10,416 nt of DNA from Chitinophaga pinensis (GTDB lineage: Bacteria > Planctomycetota > Phycisphaerae > Phycisphaerales > SM1A02), in contig CALQCP020000067.1 of the NCBI GenBank assembly GCA_943329105.2, forward strand, positions 1-10,416, written 5' to 3'. The position numbers and the translations under genes were made by a program. Shown piece after piece: positions 1-6,640 of the stretch. The notes under the pieces were generated by a model that did not search any database, was not told where the DNA came from, and worked only from the letters and a program-made list of their open reading frames with translations. Each line of letters begins with the position of its first letter. The first letter of the stretch is position 1.

Positions 1-1
1 G

Positions 2-583
2 TCACAACCGAATCACGCTCGCGCGCGTCTCTTCATGAAGGATGTCGGCGCCAGCAAGGAAGCCCTCTACGACGAAGGCGACCAGCGCGACGAAGCCAAG
101 CGCAAGGCTGAGCTTGACACTCCGGTCACCGACTTTGAGTTGAGTGTCCGCAGTCGCAACTGCCTCAAGAAGATGAACATCCGGACGCTGCGCGATCTGT
201 TGATGATCACCAAGCCAGAACTGCTCTCCTACAAGAACTTTGGCGAGACCAGCCTTGTGGAGATTGAGGCCATGCTCACCCAGCGCGGACTTCGCCTCGG
301 CGAAGGTCTTGATCAAGGGTTTGTTGCACGCGCCGCCAAGGAGTACATCGATAGCCTGACCGACCGCGTTGACGCCGGGACCCTTGCCAAGCCAGTCGGC
401 AGCATGGACCTGTCCGTGCGCGCCCGCCGCGCTCTGCAGCTCCTGGGCGTTCAGTCGATCGGGGAGCTTGCTGCTCGCACCGAGGCTGAACTCATGGGCG
501 TCAAGAACTTCGGCCAGAACTCGCTCGACGAGATCAAGCGCAAGCTGGTTGAGATGGGTCTTTCGCTCCGTGAACTGGACTGA
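2..583 (+). CDS. Protein with two RNA polymerase alpha-CTD-like domains (5' end missing)
   Basis: The frame is open from the left window edge to TGA at 581-583, so the N-terminus lies outside; an ATG at 35 is an internal possibility. Numbering from that ATG, residues 27-89 and 119-181 are each an alpha-CTD helix-hairpin-helix fold: ELSVRSRNCLKKM...NFGETSLVEI...RGLRLG and DLSVRARRALQLLG...NFGQNSLDEI...MGLSLRE. In E. coli RpoA this fold binds UP-element DNA and activators. Copy 1 keeps the equivalents of Arg265 and Asn268 (R39, N42) and Gly296 (G70), but the Lys298 position is Thr. Copy 2 keeps the Arg (R129) but not the Asn. The alpha N-terminal dimerisation domain is not visible here, so this is probably not rpoA itself. 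Planctomycetes carry separate, longer proteins of this kind, often with N-terminal TPR-like repeats (recalled family knowledge). A transcription-related role is inference. Confidence 0.8.
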   Translation, partial: SQPNHARARLFMKDVGASKEALYDEGDQRDEAKRKAELDTPVTDFELSVRSRNCLKKMNIRTLRDLLMITKPELLSYKNFGETSLVEIEAMLTQRGLRLGEGLDQGFVARAAKEYIDSLTDRVDAGTLAKPVGSMDLSVRARRALQLLGVQSIGELAARTEAELMGVKNFGQNSLDEIKRKLVEMGLSLRELD

Positions 584-611
584 TTCGTGGGGCACGCTGC
601 GTTGATGCTTG

Positions 612-633
612 GGCTGATGCCTGGCTGATGCCT
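612..633. repeat. Perfect 11-bp tandem duplication
   Basis: GGCTGATGCCT occurs at 612-622 and again directly at 623-633. Related GATGC words flank it at 604-608 and 640-644. It lies just after the stop of the alpha-CTD gene and before the strong hairpin, and is probably replication slippage in non-coding DNA. Confidence 0.75.
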
Positions 634-662
634 AGCTCTGATGCGTAGCGTGCCGCAGTAGC

Positions 663-700
663 GCGCGCGGCCGATGGCGCAAGAGCGCCCGGCCGCGCGC
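663..700 (+). terminator. Strong GC-rich hairpin without U-tract; likely terminator
   Basis: Positions 663-673 (GCGCGCGGCCG) are perfectly complementary to 690-700. After a 2-base bulge, 676-680 (GGCGC) pairs with 685-689 around the tetraloop AAGA. The result is a 16-bp stem that is almost all G-C. The next bases are AAACTCTC, so there is no T-run in either direction and it is not a canonical intrinsic terminator. Its place between two + strand genes, 80 bases after a stop codon, suggests a transcript 3' end, pause or mRNA-stabilising structure. Confidence 0.5.
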
Positions 701-744
701 AAACTCTCCCGCAGGATGCAGGAAAGTGCCGATCCAAGGAAGGT

Positions 745-2604
745 ATGGCAAACTTCCCCTCTCGAATTCGACAGCGTCTTCCGCTTGCTGACCTTGCGTC
801 GGCAGCGGTGTGGGCATCCCTCGGCGCCGCGCTGGTGATTCATGGCTGCGCGCCCGATTCGGTAGCAAAGGATCCGACCGCTCCGCGCCGTGTGCTTCCA
901 TCGGCACCTGTGGCCGTTAGGTCGGCAGCGCCGGCCGTGCCTGCTGCGCCGGTGGTCGTTGTTGCGCCGGTTGTTCCGGTGTTTGAACAGCGCCCCTCCG
1001 TACCGAGCACTGAGCCTGACCTGCGCATCCGCGTGGCCGCTCTGCGTAGCGCCAGTCCAGTGGTTCGCCTCACCAACCCGTCCGGCAAGTTGATGATGCA
1101 GGGCGCGGGGCTTCCTCCGCGTGCAGTGCGTACGCCGGTTGATGTTCGTCAAACAGCCAACGGTTGGCGCGTGGTAGAGCTTGCCGGATCGAAGCGGGCG
1201 GCAACTCTTGACGTAGCGCTGGTCGGCCCGATTGAATTTCATCCGCCCGCTGGTGTTCACGGAGTGGTGGCGTTCGATGGCACCGACTGGCCGGGGCCGC
1301 TGCGTTTGGTGCCAGTGGCGGACGAGCCGGGCGTACCGGGTGCGATTGATGTGGTGATTGATGTCCCACTGGAGCGCTACTTGCCAGGCGTGTTGGCCAA
1401 AGAACTGCTGCGTTCGTGGGACTTGGAAGCGTTCAAAGCGCAAGCGATCGCCGCGCGCAGCTTCGCAATTTGCGAACACGCCCATTGGAGTTCGGTGCGT
1501 CACTATGACCTGATTGCCGGCGAAGCGAGCCAAGCATGGGTGGGAGTCACCAAAGATCCCAAGCCGCGCGAGGCCGTGCAGGCAACACGTGGCATGGTGC
1601 TCAGCTTTGAAGGGCGCGTGGTTCCTTGCTATTACTCAAGTACGTGTGGCGGTACGCCAGCGAACGCGGCGGAATCGCTCACGCGGAATCCCAATCATGG
1701 AATCGCGCCGCTCGCTGCCGGAGCGACCAAAGAGGCAGCTCACCGCGATTGTTGTGCTGACGCGCCACGATTCCATTGGCAGCAGTCATTTGCCAACGCC
1801 GTCATCTGCGAACGCATTCGCCGTTGGGCAACCGATCAACGCGAGGCGCAAGCGGAACGTGAGGCGCAAGTTGTCCGTGTGGCGCAAGTGGAGCGCGACG
1901 GTCGGATACAACCCGCACGCGCGGTGGTACCGGTTGATGGAGCCGCGCTCGGCAAGAACGCGTCGCCACTCAAGGGAACTGCTACCCCGATTACAGTAAC
2001 TGCGTCGGCATCAGTTACCGCAGCGAAAGCGCTGAAAGTTGAAAGTGTTACTTCGGAGCCATCGGTTGGAGCGCGCGCGCATACGTCGGCGTCGCCATCG
2101 CCAGCTGCAGGCGGAACGAGCGTGTCCGCCGCAGTGGGCGTACCGGTGGCGCCGGTGCAACATGCTGCGCCGTTACAACCTGCTGCGCAGGTGCCGGCTC
2201 GCAATGGAATTGTGGACATCGCTGATGATGCGCCGCTCTCTGAACTGACAGCGCTGACTGCAATTCGTTCCATCAACATCATCGCCGTGAACGCCGCTGG
2301 TCGACCGACGAGTCTTGCCATTCATGATTCCACCGGTCACGTCTTACAGTTGCGCGCAGAAGACTTTCGGCGCGCTGTGAACTACGCCCGCGAGGGCGAA
2401 CCAACCCCGAAGGACCGTCTGAACAGCAGTCACCTCTTGAAGGTCACCGTGAACGGCACGGAAATCCAGTTCGTCGGGCAGGGTTTCGGCCACGGCGTGG
2501 GCATGTGCCAATACGGCGCACAGTCCATGGCTCGATCCGGTTCGAACGCGCTCTTGATCCTGCGAACCTACTATCCGGGTGCAGCGGTCGTGCGTGCGTA
2601 CTGA
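745..2604 (+). CDS. SpoIID/LytB-domain protein, putative peptidoglycan lytic transglycosylase (lipoprotein)
   Basis: A 619-residue protein. A hydrophobic segment (about 16-34) ends in VIHGC, so Cys35 may be a lipidation site, although His at -2 is atypical. An Ala/Pro/Val-rich linker follows (about 36-90). The SpoIID catalytic region starts near 200: VPLERYLPGVLAKEL...EAFKAQAIAARSFA, with the expected catalytic Glu at E220. C295 and C301 in CYYSSTCGG have the spacing I remember for the zinc-site cysteines of clostridial SpoIID. The domain resumes at about 488-612, ending FGHGVGMCQYGA (581-592) and YYPG (609-612). Between the halves lie three 6-residue repeats (366-383) and an Ala/Val/Ser/Thr/Pro-rich stretch (385-487), a long insert for this family. 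SpoIID enzymes cleave denuded glycan strands. Nothing here indicates sporulation, so cell-wall remodelling or division is the likelier role. ribE follows after 12 bases. Confidence 0.85.
   Translation: MANFPSRIRQRLPLADLASAAVWASLGAALVIHGCAPDSVAKDPTAPRRVLPSAPVAVRSAAPAVPAAPVVVVAPVVPVFEQRPSVPSTEPDLRIRVAALRSASPVVRLTNPSGKLMMQGAGLPPRAVRTPVDVRQTANGWRVVELAGSKRAATLDVALVGPIEFHPPAGVHGVVAFDGTDWPGPLRLVPVADEPGVPGAIDVVIDVPLERYLPGVLAKELLRSWDLEAFKAQAIAARSFAICEHAHWSSVRHYDLIAGEASQAWVGVTKDPKPREAVQATRGMVLSFEGRVVPCYYSSTCGGTPANAAESLTRNPNHGIAPLAAGATKEAAHRDCCADAPRFHWQQSFANAVICERIRRWATDQREAQAEREAQVVRVAQVERDGRIQPARAVVPVDGAALGKNASPLKGTATPITVTASASVTAAKALKVESVTSEPSVGARAHTSASPSPAAGGTSVSAAVGVPVAPVQHAAPLQPAAQVPARNGIVDIADDAPLSELTALTAIRSINIIAVNAAGRPTSLAIHDSTGHVLQLRAEDFRRAVNYAREGEPTPKDRLNSSHLLKVTVNGTEIQFVGQGFGHGVGMCQYGAQSMARSGSNALLILRTYYPGAAVVRAY
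1840..1893 (+). repeat. In-frame 18-bp minisatellite, three copies
   Basis: Three consecutive 18-base units encode REAQAE, REAQVV and RVAQVE (residues 366-383 of the SpoIID-type protein). A fourth, decayed unit (RDGRIQ) may follow to 1911. All three units share GCGCAAG. The array sits at the start of the low-complexity insert that splits the catalytic domain, so length variation here would not break the frame. Confidence 0.7.
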
Positions 2605-2616
2605 CCGAAGCGAACT

Positions 2617-3237
2617 ATGTTTACTGGAATCATCGAGCATCAAGGCCGCGTTGTCAGCCTGCGCCCACAAGCATGGGGTGCGCGCTTGGAAATCGACCCC
2701 TGCGGATGGGCGCATGTGCCCGCCGGTGGTGATTCAATAGCCATCAATGGATGCTGCCTGACGGTTGTTGCAGCGCCGGGCGCGGGAGGCATGCTTGCCT
2801 TTGATGTCATTCCGCAGACGTTGTCGCTCACCACGATTGGAGCGTTAGTGGCGGGTGAAGAAGTGAACTTGGAACACGCTGCGACCGCAGCAACATTGCT
2901 CGGTGGGCACATTGTTCAGGGCCATGTGGATGCGGTCGGCGAGGTGCTTGCTGTTTCAACCGCTGGCGGCGAGTGGCGTACCCGGGTGGCCGCGCCCACA
3001 GACGTCATGGATCTGGCAGTTGATCGCGGCAGCATTGCCGTTGATGGCGTGAGTCTCACCATCGCCGCCACCGGCAGTGGATGGCTTGAAGTAGCGCTGA
3101 TTCCGACAACGCTTGCCAAGACGGCGCTCCGCGATCGTCAAGCGGGTAGCCGCGTCAATCTGGAGAGCGATCCGATGGCGAAGATGATTGCTGTGCAGGT
3201 GCAGCGAGCGCTGGCGGCGGCCGCGAAACGCCCATGA
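2617..3237 (+). CDS. ribE: Riboflavin synthase, alpha chain
   Basis: Makes riboflavin by dismutation of two 6,7-dimethyl-8-ribityllumazine molecules; cytosolic, last step of vitamin B2 synthesis. The 206 residues match the usual 200-220. The start MFTGIIE is the family hallmark. Two lumazine-binding barrels are visible: domain 1 with SIAINGCCLTV (40-50) and domain 2 with the corresponding SIAVDGVSLTI (139-149). Between them lies GGHIVQGHVD (97-106). VNLESD (180-185) near the end is also typical. The gene begins 12 bases after the SpoIID-type gene with only a weak purine-rich GAAGCGAA before ATG, so it may be read from the upstream transcript. No other rib genes are in the window. The last 83 bases overlap the end of the convergent GIDE-LemA gene, so both proteins are encoded on opposite strands there. 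Some groups call this gene ribC. Confidence 0.96.
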   Translation: MFTGIIEHQGRVVSLRPQAWGARLEIDPCGWAHVPAGGDSIAINGCCLTVVAAPGAGGMLAFDVIPQTLSLTTIGALVAGEEVNLEHAATAATLLGGHIVQGHVDAVGEVLAVSTAGGEWRTRVAAPTDVMDLAVDRGSIAVDGVSLTIAATGSGWLEVALIPTTLAKTALRDRQAGSRVNLESDPMAKMIAVQVQRALAAAAKRP

Positions 3238-4465
3238 CGCGCGCGATCAATCCCTCGGGGAATGATTGCAATCGCTCCAGTAACCGTTCGCGACTCTGAA
3301 TCTCAAAGATCCGCGCCTGAGCAATCCGTGATTCGGTGTCCGCCAGTTGCTGCTGCAGCATCAGGAATGAGGCATCGGCAGTGAGTGTTGGATACCGCTC
3401 TGCCAAGATGCGAAAAATTCCCTGCGATGCCGCGCCGGCCCGCAATTCGGCAACTGCGCGTTGCACCAATGCCTCATGTGCGGCGCTGGCGCGAGTCACT
3501 GCCACCAAGTTGGGAATCAAATCCGCGCGGCGGCGTAACTCAACGTCGACCAGCGATGCGGCGCGCTCCCAGCGAGTTCGCACGCGTACGGCACCGTTGC
3601 GCACAATGAAACTCCACATGACGGTAATCAGCATGATCCACACGGCGCCGTTCGCCACGACCGTCAGCACGGTTGCCTGTTCCTCGGTAAATCGAGGTAG
3701 CAACTGCCGCACCAATCCCGCCAGTGCCATGCCGGCCGCCAACGCGCATCCCGTACCCAGTACCAGTCCAGTGATAGCCAAGCCACGTGCAATCATGCTG
3801 TGCCGTGCTTCGCCGGACAGTGAAATCATGAACACGCCTTCTTCGCCACCGCTGCCAATTTCCAGCGCTTGTCCATCGTTTCGAATGCGTGCATTGCCCA
3901 TGACCCATGCGGTCGATCCGATTGGTACGGAACTCTCAGTGAAGGTTCGACGGCCGGTGCTACCCGCCACCACGCGGTTCGGTGCTTGCGTGTGATAGAG
4001 CGAATCACCACGCGTAGCGGTGCGGCTAAAGGTGTTCTTGTTTGTCCACGAAGCGCCGTTCACGCGAACGATGATCGCGCCCGTTTCGTCGCGCAGGCGC
4101 AGATCAACTTCGGCCGCACCGGACGCAACAATGTCGCTCCCAGTGATGATGCGAGTCTGGGTCTTTCCCTTGGAATCTTTATATGTTTGCGTGCGCCGCC
4201 ACTGTTCACTGACTGACCATGCGTACTGCACGCAGGGTGTCTGGCTCAGCGGGGCGGTCAGTGGATCGTCATGCTCAACGTGACCGCTGGTTTCCACAAG
4301 TCCAACAAAGACCCCACGAATCGGCGTGGTTGGAACATCGCGCAAGAGCCGCGCAAAGCGAAGTCGACTCCACCACAGCCAGAAGAACAACAGAGCCACA
4401 CACCACGCGCCGATCGCAATCGGTGCTGCGTCTGGATCCACTGCCCCCAGCAGTTGGAATTTCAC
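3155..4465 (-). CDS. GIDE-LemA fusion membrane protein
   Basis: A 436-residue protein starting at GTG (4463-4465), preceded by GAAGGGA. Segments in order: membrane helix (about 15-34); a GIDE-type region (about 47-215) with RGVFVGLVETSG and PLSQTPCVQYAWSVSEQW; two more hydrophobic helices (about 226-253 and 264-287); then a LemA four-helix region (about 290-412) with VELRRRADLIPNLV, AAHE, ERYPTL, FLMLQQQLADTESRIAQAR and SFPEGLIA. The tail from about 413 is Pro/Ser/Ala-rich. GIDE is the domain beside the RING finger in mitochondrial ligase MUL1; no RING cysteines are present here, so ligase activity should not be assumed. LemA is a membrane-anchored helical domain of unclear role, usually about 185 residues alone. 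It is the last gene of a three-gene operon, with its GTG start overlapping the phosphatase stop (GTGA). An envelope or membrane-stress role is inference. Confidence 0.85.
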   Translation of the reverse strand: MKFQLLGAVDPDAAPIAIGAWCVALLFFWLWWSRLRFARLLRDVPTTPIRGVFVGLVETSGHVEHDDPLTAPLSQTPCVQYAWSVSEQWRRTQTYKDSKGKTQTRIITGSDIVASGAAEVDLRLRDETGAIIVRVNGASWTNKNTFSRTATRGDSLYHTQAPNRVVAGSTGRRTFTESSVPIGSTAWVMGNARIRNDGQALEIGSGGEEGVFMISLSGEARHSMIARGLAITGLVLGTGCALAAGMALAGLVRQLLPRFTEEQATVLTVVANGAVWIMLITVMWSFIVRNGAVRVRTRWERAASLVDVELRRRADLIPNLVAVTRASAAHEALVQRAVAELRAGAASQGIFRILAERYPTLTADASFLMLQQQLADTESRIAQARIFEIQSRERLLERLQSFPEGLIARVMGVSRPPPALAAPAQQSSSPSDRSPD

Positions 4466-5712
4466 GCAGAGTTCGTCCCTTCGGGCAGTCGTTCAATGAC
4501 AAGCAGTGTGAGATCATCCGCTTGGTGCACGCTTCCAAATTGCATGTCCACGCGGCGCGCAATCTGCTGCACAAGTGCAGCCGCAGTGGGCGCAGTGCGT
4601 ACAGCTACAAATTCATCCAAATACCGCTTGGAAGGCAAACGCGCTTGGCGTGAGCCGGAAGGATCGCCGGGGAATGCTTGTTCGAAACCGTCGGAGTAAA
4701 TCAGTAATCGATCGCCGGGAAGCAATTGGAATTGCACCTCCTCGTAACTCTCGCCCTCAAACACGCCAAGCAGTCCGCCCATTGTTTGTATCAGTTCCGT
4801 TTCACCGCTCGCGCGCAGGATGACCGGTGGCGGATGGCCAGCGCCGGCCATGACGGCGTGTCCGGTAGTGGTGTTGATGATGCAGTACACCGCGGTGGCA
4901 AAGCGTGTGGTTCTGCCCTGGTGCGTGATCATGTCCGTGTTGATGCGCGCCAGCGCCTCACCGGGCGGAATGATTCGATAGGTTCCGTTGCCCACTTCCT
5001 TGGAGGGCAATCCACGGCAAATCACCATCGTCAGCAGGGCTGCCGGAACGCCGTGGCCGACTGCATCGGCGATGAAGACGCCGATGTGTCGTTCGTCAAG
5101 GCGTACAACGTCGTAGATATCGCCAGAGACGTAACTGGCTGGTCGCCAGAATGCGTCGGCGCGTACGTCGCCCACTTCGGGGAACGAGCGCGGTAGAAAC
5201 TCTCGCTGCACTTGCGCTGCAAGTTGTAACTCCTCTTGCATGCGGGAAATTTCACCGCGCAGCCCGCCGGTAAAGCGTGTGGCTATGGCTAATTCTCGGC
5301 CCAGGCGCTCAATTTCTGGTTGCCGCCCGATCATCCCGCGCAGTACGGCTGCCACGGTGGTGTCATCAGCGTCAATCGACTCAACCGCTGCTGTTTCGGT
5401 GCTGGCGCGGCGTCGTCCGCCATCGTCGATGAGTAGCAGCACTGCGAGATGTGCTTCTTCGGCAGCATCAAGAAGCGCTGACAGTCCCGTGGGGACGTCG
5501 CGTGCATCCAAGAGAACAACCAACGCGGTGGTTCCCTCGCTGCAACACGTTTGGACGTCTTGCAATCCATGCCACTCAGCAACCGTTCCGCTTCCGATCA
5601 GCGCAGGGAGTTCACGGGCCAGTGCTTGACCACGTTGCTCGCGGCTTGGCGTAGCGCAAATGGCAATACGGACTGGGTGCACACCGTTGCGCGCACGCAT
5701 GGGTTCCGTCAT
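4462..5712 (-). CDS. SpoIIE-type PP2C serine/threonine phosphatase with N-terminal receiver-like domain
   Basis: A 416-residue cytosolic regulator. Residues about 13-130 alternate hydrophobic strands and helices (VRIAICAT, ALVVLLDA, AVLLLIDD) like a response-regulator receiver, but I cannot confirm the phospho-acceptor pocket, so it may be a pseudo-receiver. A helical linker (about 132-172) leads through AAQVQREFLPRSFP into the PP2C domain (about 178-408). Metal-binding motifs are intact: SGDIYD (196-201), ADAVGHG (215-221), AGHPPPVIL (291-299), YSDG (339-342) and QADDLTLLVI (397-406), so it should be active. Such RsbU/SpoIIE-like enzymes usually dephosphorylate anti-sigma-factor antagonists and so control a partner switch; no antagonist or anti-sigma gene is next to it. 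ATG at 5710-5712 overlaps the stop of the DUF192 gene (ATGA), and its own stop overlaps the next start, which points to translational coupling at both ends. Confidence 0.93.
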   Translation of the reverse strand: MTEPMRARNGVHPVRIAICATPSREQRGQALARELPALIGSGTVAEWHGLQDVQTCCSEGTTALVVLLDARDVPTGLSALLDAAEEAHLAVLLLIDDGGRRRASTETAAVESIDADDTTVAAVLRGMIGRQPEIERLGRELAIATRFTGGLRGEISRMQEELQLAAQVQREFLPRSFPEVGDVRADAFWRPASYVSGDIYDVVRLDERHIGVFIADAVGHGVPAALLTMVICRGLPSKEVGNGTYRIIPPGEALARINTDMITHQGRTTRFATAVYCIINTTTGHAVMAGAGHPPPVILRASGETELIQTMGGLLGVFEGESYEEVQFQLLPGDRLLIYSDGFEQAFPGDPSGSRQARLPSKRYLDEFVAVRTAPTAAALVQQIARRVDMQFGSVHQADDLTLLVIERLPEGTNSA

Positions 5713-6209
5713 CGAATGGCCGCCTTGAGTGCGGCTGCATCGATTGGCAATTTCTGCGAGGTCTTGATCTTGAGTTCGTTGGCACGACCAGCACGCAGCT
5801 CAATGGCATATTGCGCAGGGGTGACGCTTGAGTAGCGCTTGAGGCGCGCCTCATAGGTTATTTGTGATTCGTCCGCGCCACGCAGCGGCTGTTTGCTCAT
5901 GGTGTGGATTGCAGTCACGTATCCCATCGGGTCCAGATAGATGATGTCCATGTCAGTGACGCAGTCCTTCATCCAGAATCCACGCATCTCTGAATCAGGG
6001 AAGACAAACACCATGCCGCCATCCGTTGGGATGTCGGTGACCGCCCCCAGTCCACGCTGCCGAGTGGGGTCGCTTGAACTCACGGTGAGGCGAAAGGGCG
6101 ATCCGGCAATGGTGGTATTCCAGGTCCCGCCATCTTTGAGCGCCGAAGAATCGCAGGCAGTGCATGTGACGGCGGTAGCAAGGGCGATGATCGTCAATCG
6201 AGGGTGCAT
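5709..6209 (-). CDS. DUF192 family lipoprotein
   Basis: I chose ATG 6207-6209 over the longer open frame (to 6326). It is preceded by AAGGA with a 7-base spacing and opens with a lipoprotein signal: MHPR, a hydrophobic stretch, then TCTAC with Cys19 as lipidation site. The extra upstream frame would overlap the divergent gene. The mature part is a DUF192 domain: RQRGLGAV (51-58), GGMVFVFPDS (64-73), FWMKD (78-82), MDIIYLDPMGYV (87-98) and the closing AIELRAGRANEL (135-146). DUF192 is a small secreted or envelope beta domain with no established biochemical function. It leads the operon with the PP2C phosphatase and the GIDE-LemA protein, and its stop codon overlaps the phosphatase start. An envelope-exposed protein upstream of a phosphatase could suggest a sensing link, but this is conjecture. 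Confidence 0.88.
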   Translation of the reverse strand: MHPRLTIIALATAVTCTACDSSALKDGGTWNTTIAGSPFRLTVSSSDPTRQRGLGAVTDIPTDGGMVFVFPDSEMRGFWMKDCVTDMDIIYLDPMGYVTAIHTMSKQPLRGADESQITYEARLKRYSSVTPAQYAIELRAGRANELKIKTSQKLPIDAAALKAAIR

Positions 6210-6297
6210 GGGCGATTCCTTGGTCAGGGATGAGGGCGCGGCGCGCGCGGCCTGCGCAGGATAGAGCGGGTGATGCGTTCTGCTGTCGGCTTCGCGG

Positions 6298-6303
6298 TAT
6301 ATT
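6298..6303 (+). promoter_or_regulatory. Possible -10 element just upstream of the dehydratase gene
   Basis: TATATT stands out in GC-rich DNA and ends 9 bases before ATG 6313. If used, transcription would begin only a few bases before the start codon, giving a leaderless or nearly leaderless mRNA; no Shine-Dalgarno sequence is visible before 6313. I find no good -35 at 16-18 bases. The same A/T-rich island (TACAAATATACC on the other strand) could serve the divergent DUF192 operon, with a leader of about 90 bases. Confidence 0.35.
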
Positions 6304-6312
6304 TGTAACCCT

Positions 6313-6600
6313 ATGTCCCGCCTCACTGCTAAGCAGATTCAGACGAAACTCGCCACTCTCGCGGAGTGGACGCGCAGCGGGGCGGTCATTCAGCGCACGT
6401 TCACCTTTGAAGACTTTTTACACGCCATGCGCTTTGTGGACAAGGTGGCCGCGGAAGCCGAGCGCGTGCAGCATCACCCCGACATCATGGTGCGGTATTC
6501 AAAGGTCACGCTTGCGTTGAGTACCCACGACGCGGGCGGCATCTCTGAGAAGGACTTCGACTTCGCAGCCAGCGCTGATCGAATCTTCGTTGGCGCATGA
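6313..6600 (+). CDS. 4a-hydroxytetrahydrobiopterin (pterin-4a-carbinolamine) dehydratase
   Basis: A 95-residue enzyme, typical length for this single-domain family. It removes water from 4a-hydroxytetrahydropterin to give the quinonoid dihydropterin recycled by aromatic amino acid hydroxylases. The signature is complete: QHHPDIMVRY (53-62) and THDAGGISEKDFDFA (71-85). H54, H55 and H72 have the same spacing as the catalytic histidines of the mammalian enzyme (61, 62, 79). No phenylalanine hydroxylase gene is nearby; bacterial members are often orphans, and some are tied to molybdopterin or other pterin chemistry, so the substrate here is open. It diverges from the DUF192 operon and converges on mcsB, with 40 bases between the stops. 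The symbol phhB is used when it is paired with a hydroxylase, so I leave it blank. Confidence 0.93.
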   Translation: MSRLTAKQIQTKLATLAEWTRSGAVIQRTFTFEDFLHAMRFVDKVAAEAERVQHHPDIMVRYSKVTLALSTHDAGGISEKDFDFAASADRIFVGA

Positions 6601-6605
6601 CAGGG

Positions 6606-6629
6606 CATGGCGGCGCATGGCGGCGCATG
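6606..6629. repeat. 10-bp tandem repeat between convergent genes
   Basis: CATGGCGGCG occurs at 6606-6615 and 6616-6625, followed by a partial CATG. The word GGCGCATG also ends the dehydratase gene at 6592-6599, so the repeat may have grown from the coding end. Directly after it, ATGTTCAAACAT (6627-6638) is a 5-bp inverted repeat around two bases, lying between the two stop codons. No T-run terminator is seen. Confidence 0.6.
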
Positions 6630-6640
6630 TTCAAACATAA

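Larger units (their letters stand above)
584..744. other. Intergenic spacer with tandem repeat and hairpin
   Basis: This 161-base gap separates the alpha-CTD gene from the SpoIID-type gene. It holds an 11-bp tandem duplication and a long GC-rich inverted repeat, listed separately. I see no convincing -35/-10 pair for the downstream gene. Its start at 745 is preceded by a purine-rich AAGGA at 736-740, an acceptable ribosome binding site with a short spacing. Confidence 0.6.

Noticed and set aside
451..1533. A 360-codon open frame on the - strand
   Set aside because: It is antisense to the alpha-CTD and SpoIID-type genes and crosses the GC hairpin. Its product is Arg/His-rich with no domain and looks like a shadow of GC-biased coding DNA.
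6210..6326. Longer N-terminus for the DUF192 gene (start at 6326)
   Set aside because: The extension would overlap the start of the divergent dehydratase gene and would bury a clear lipoprotein signal. ATG 6207-6209 has a good AAGGA site.
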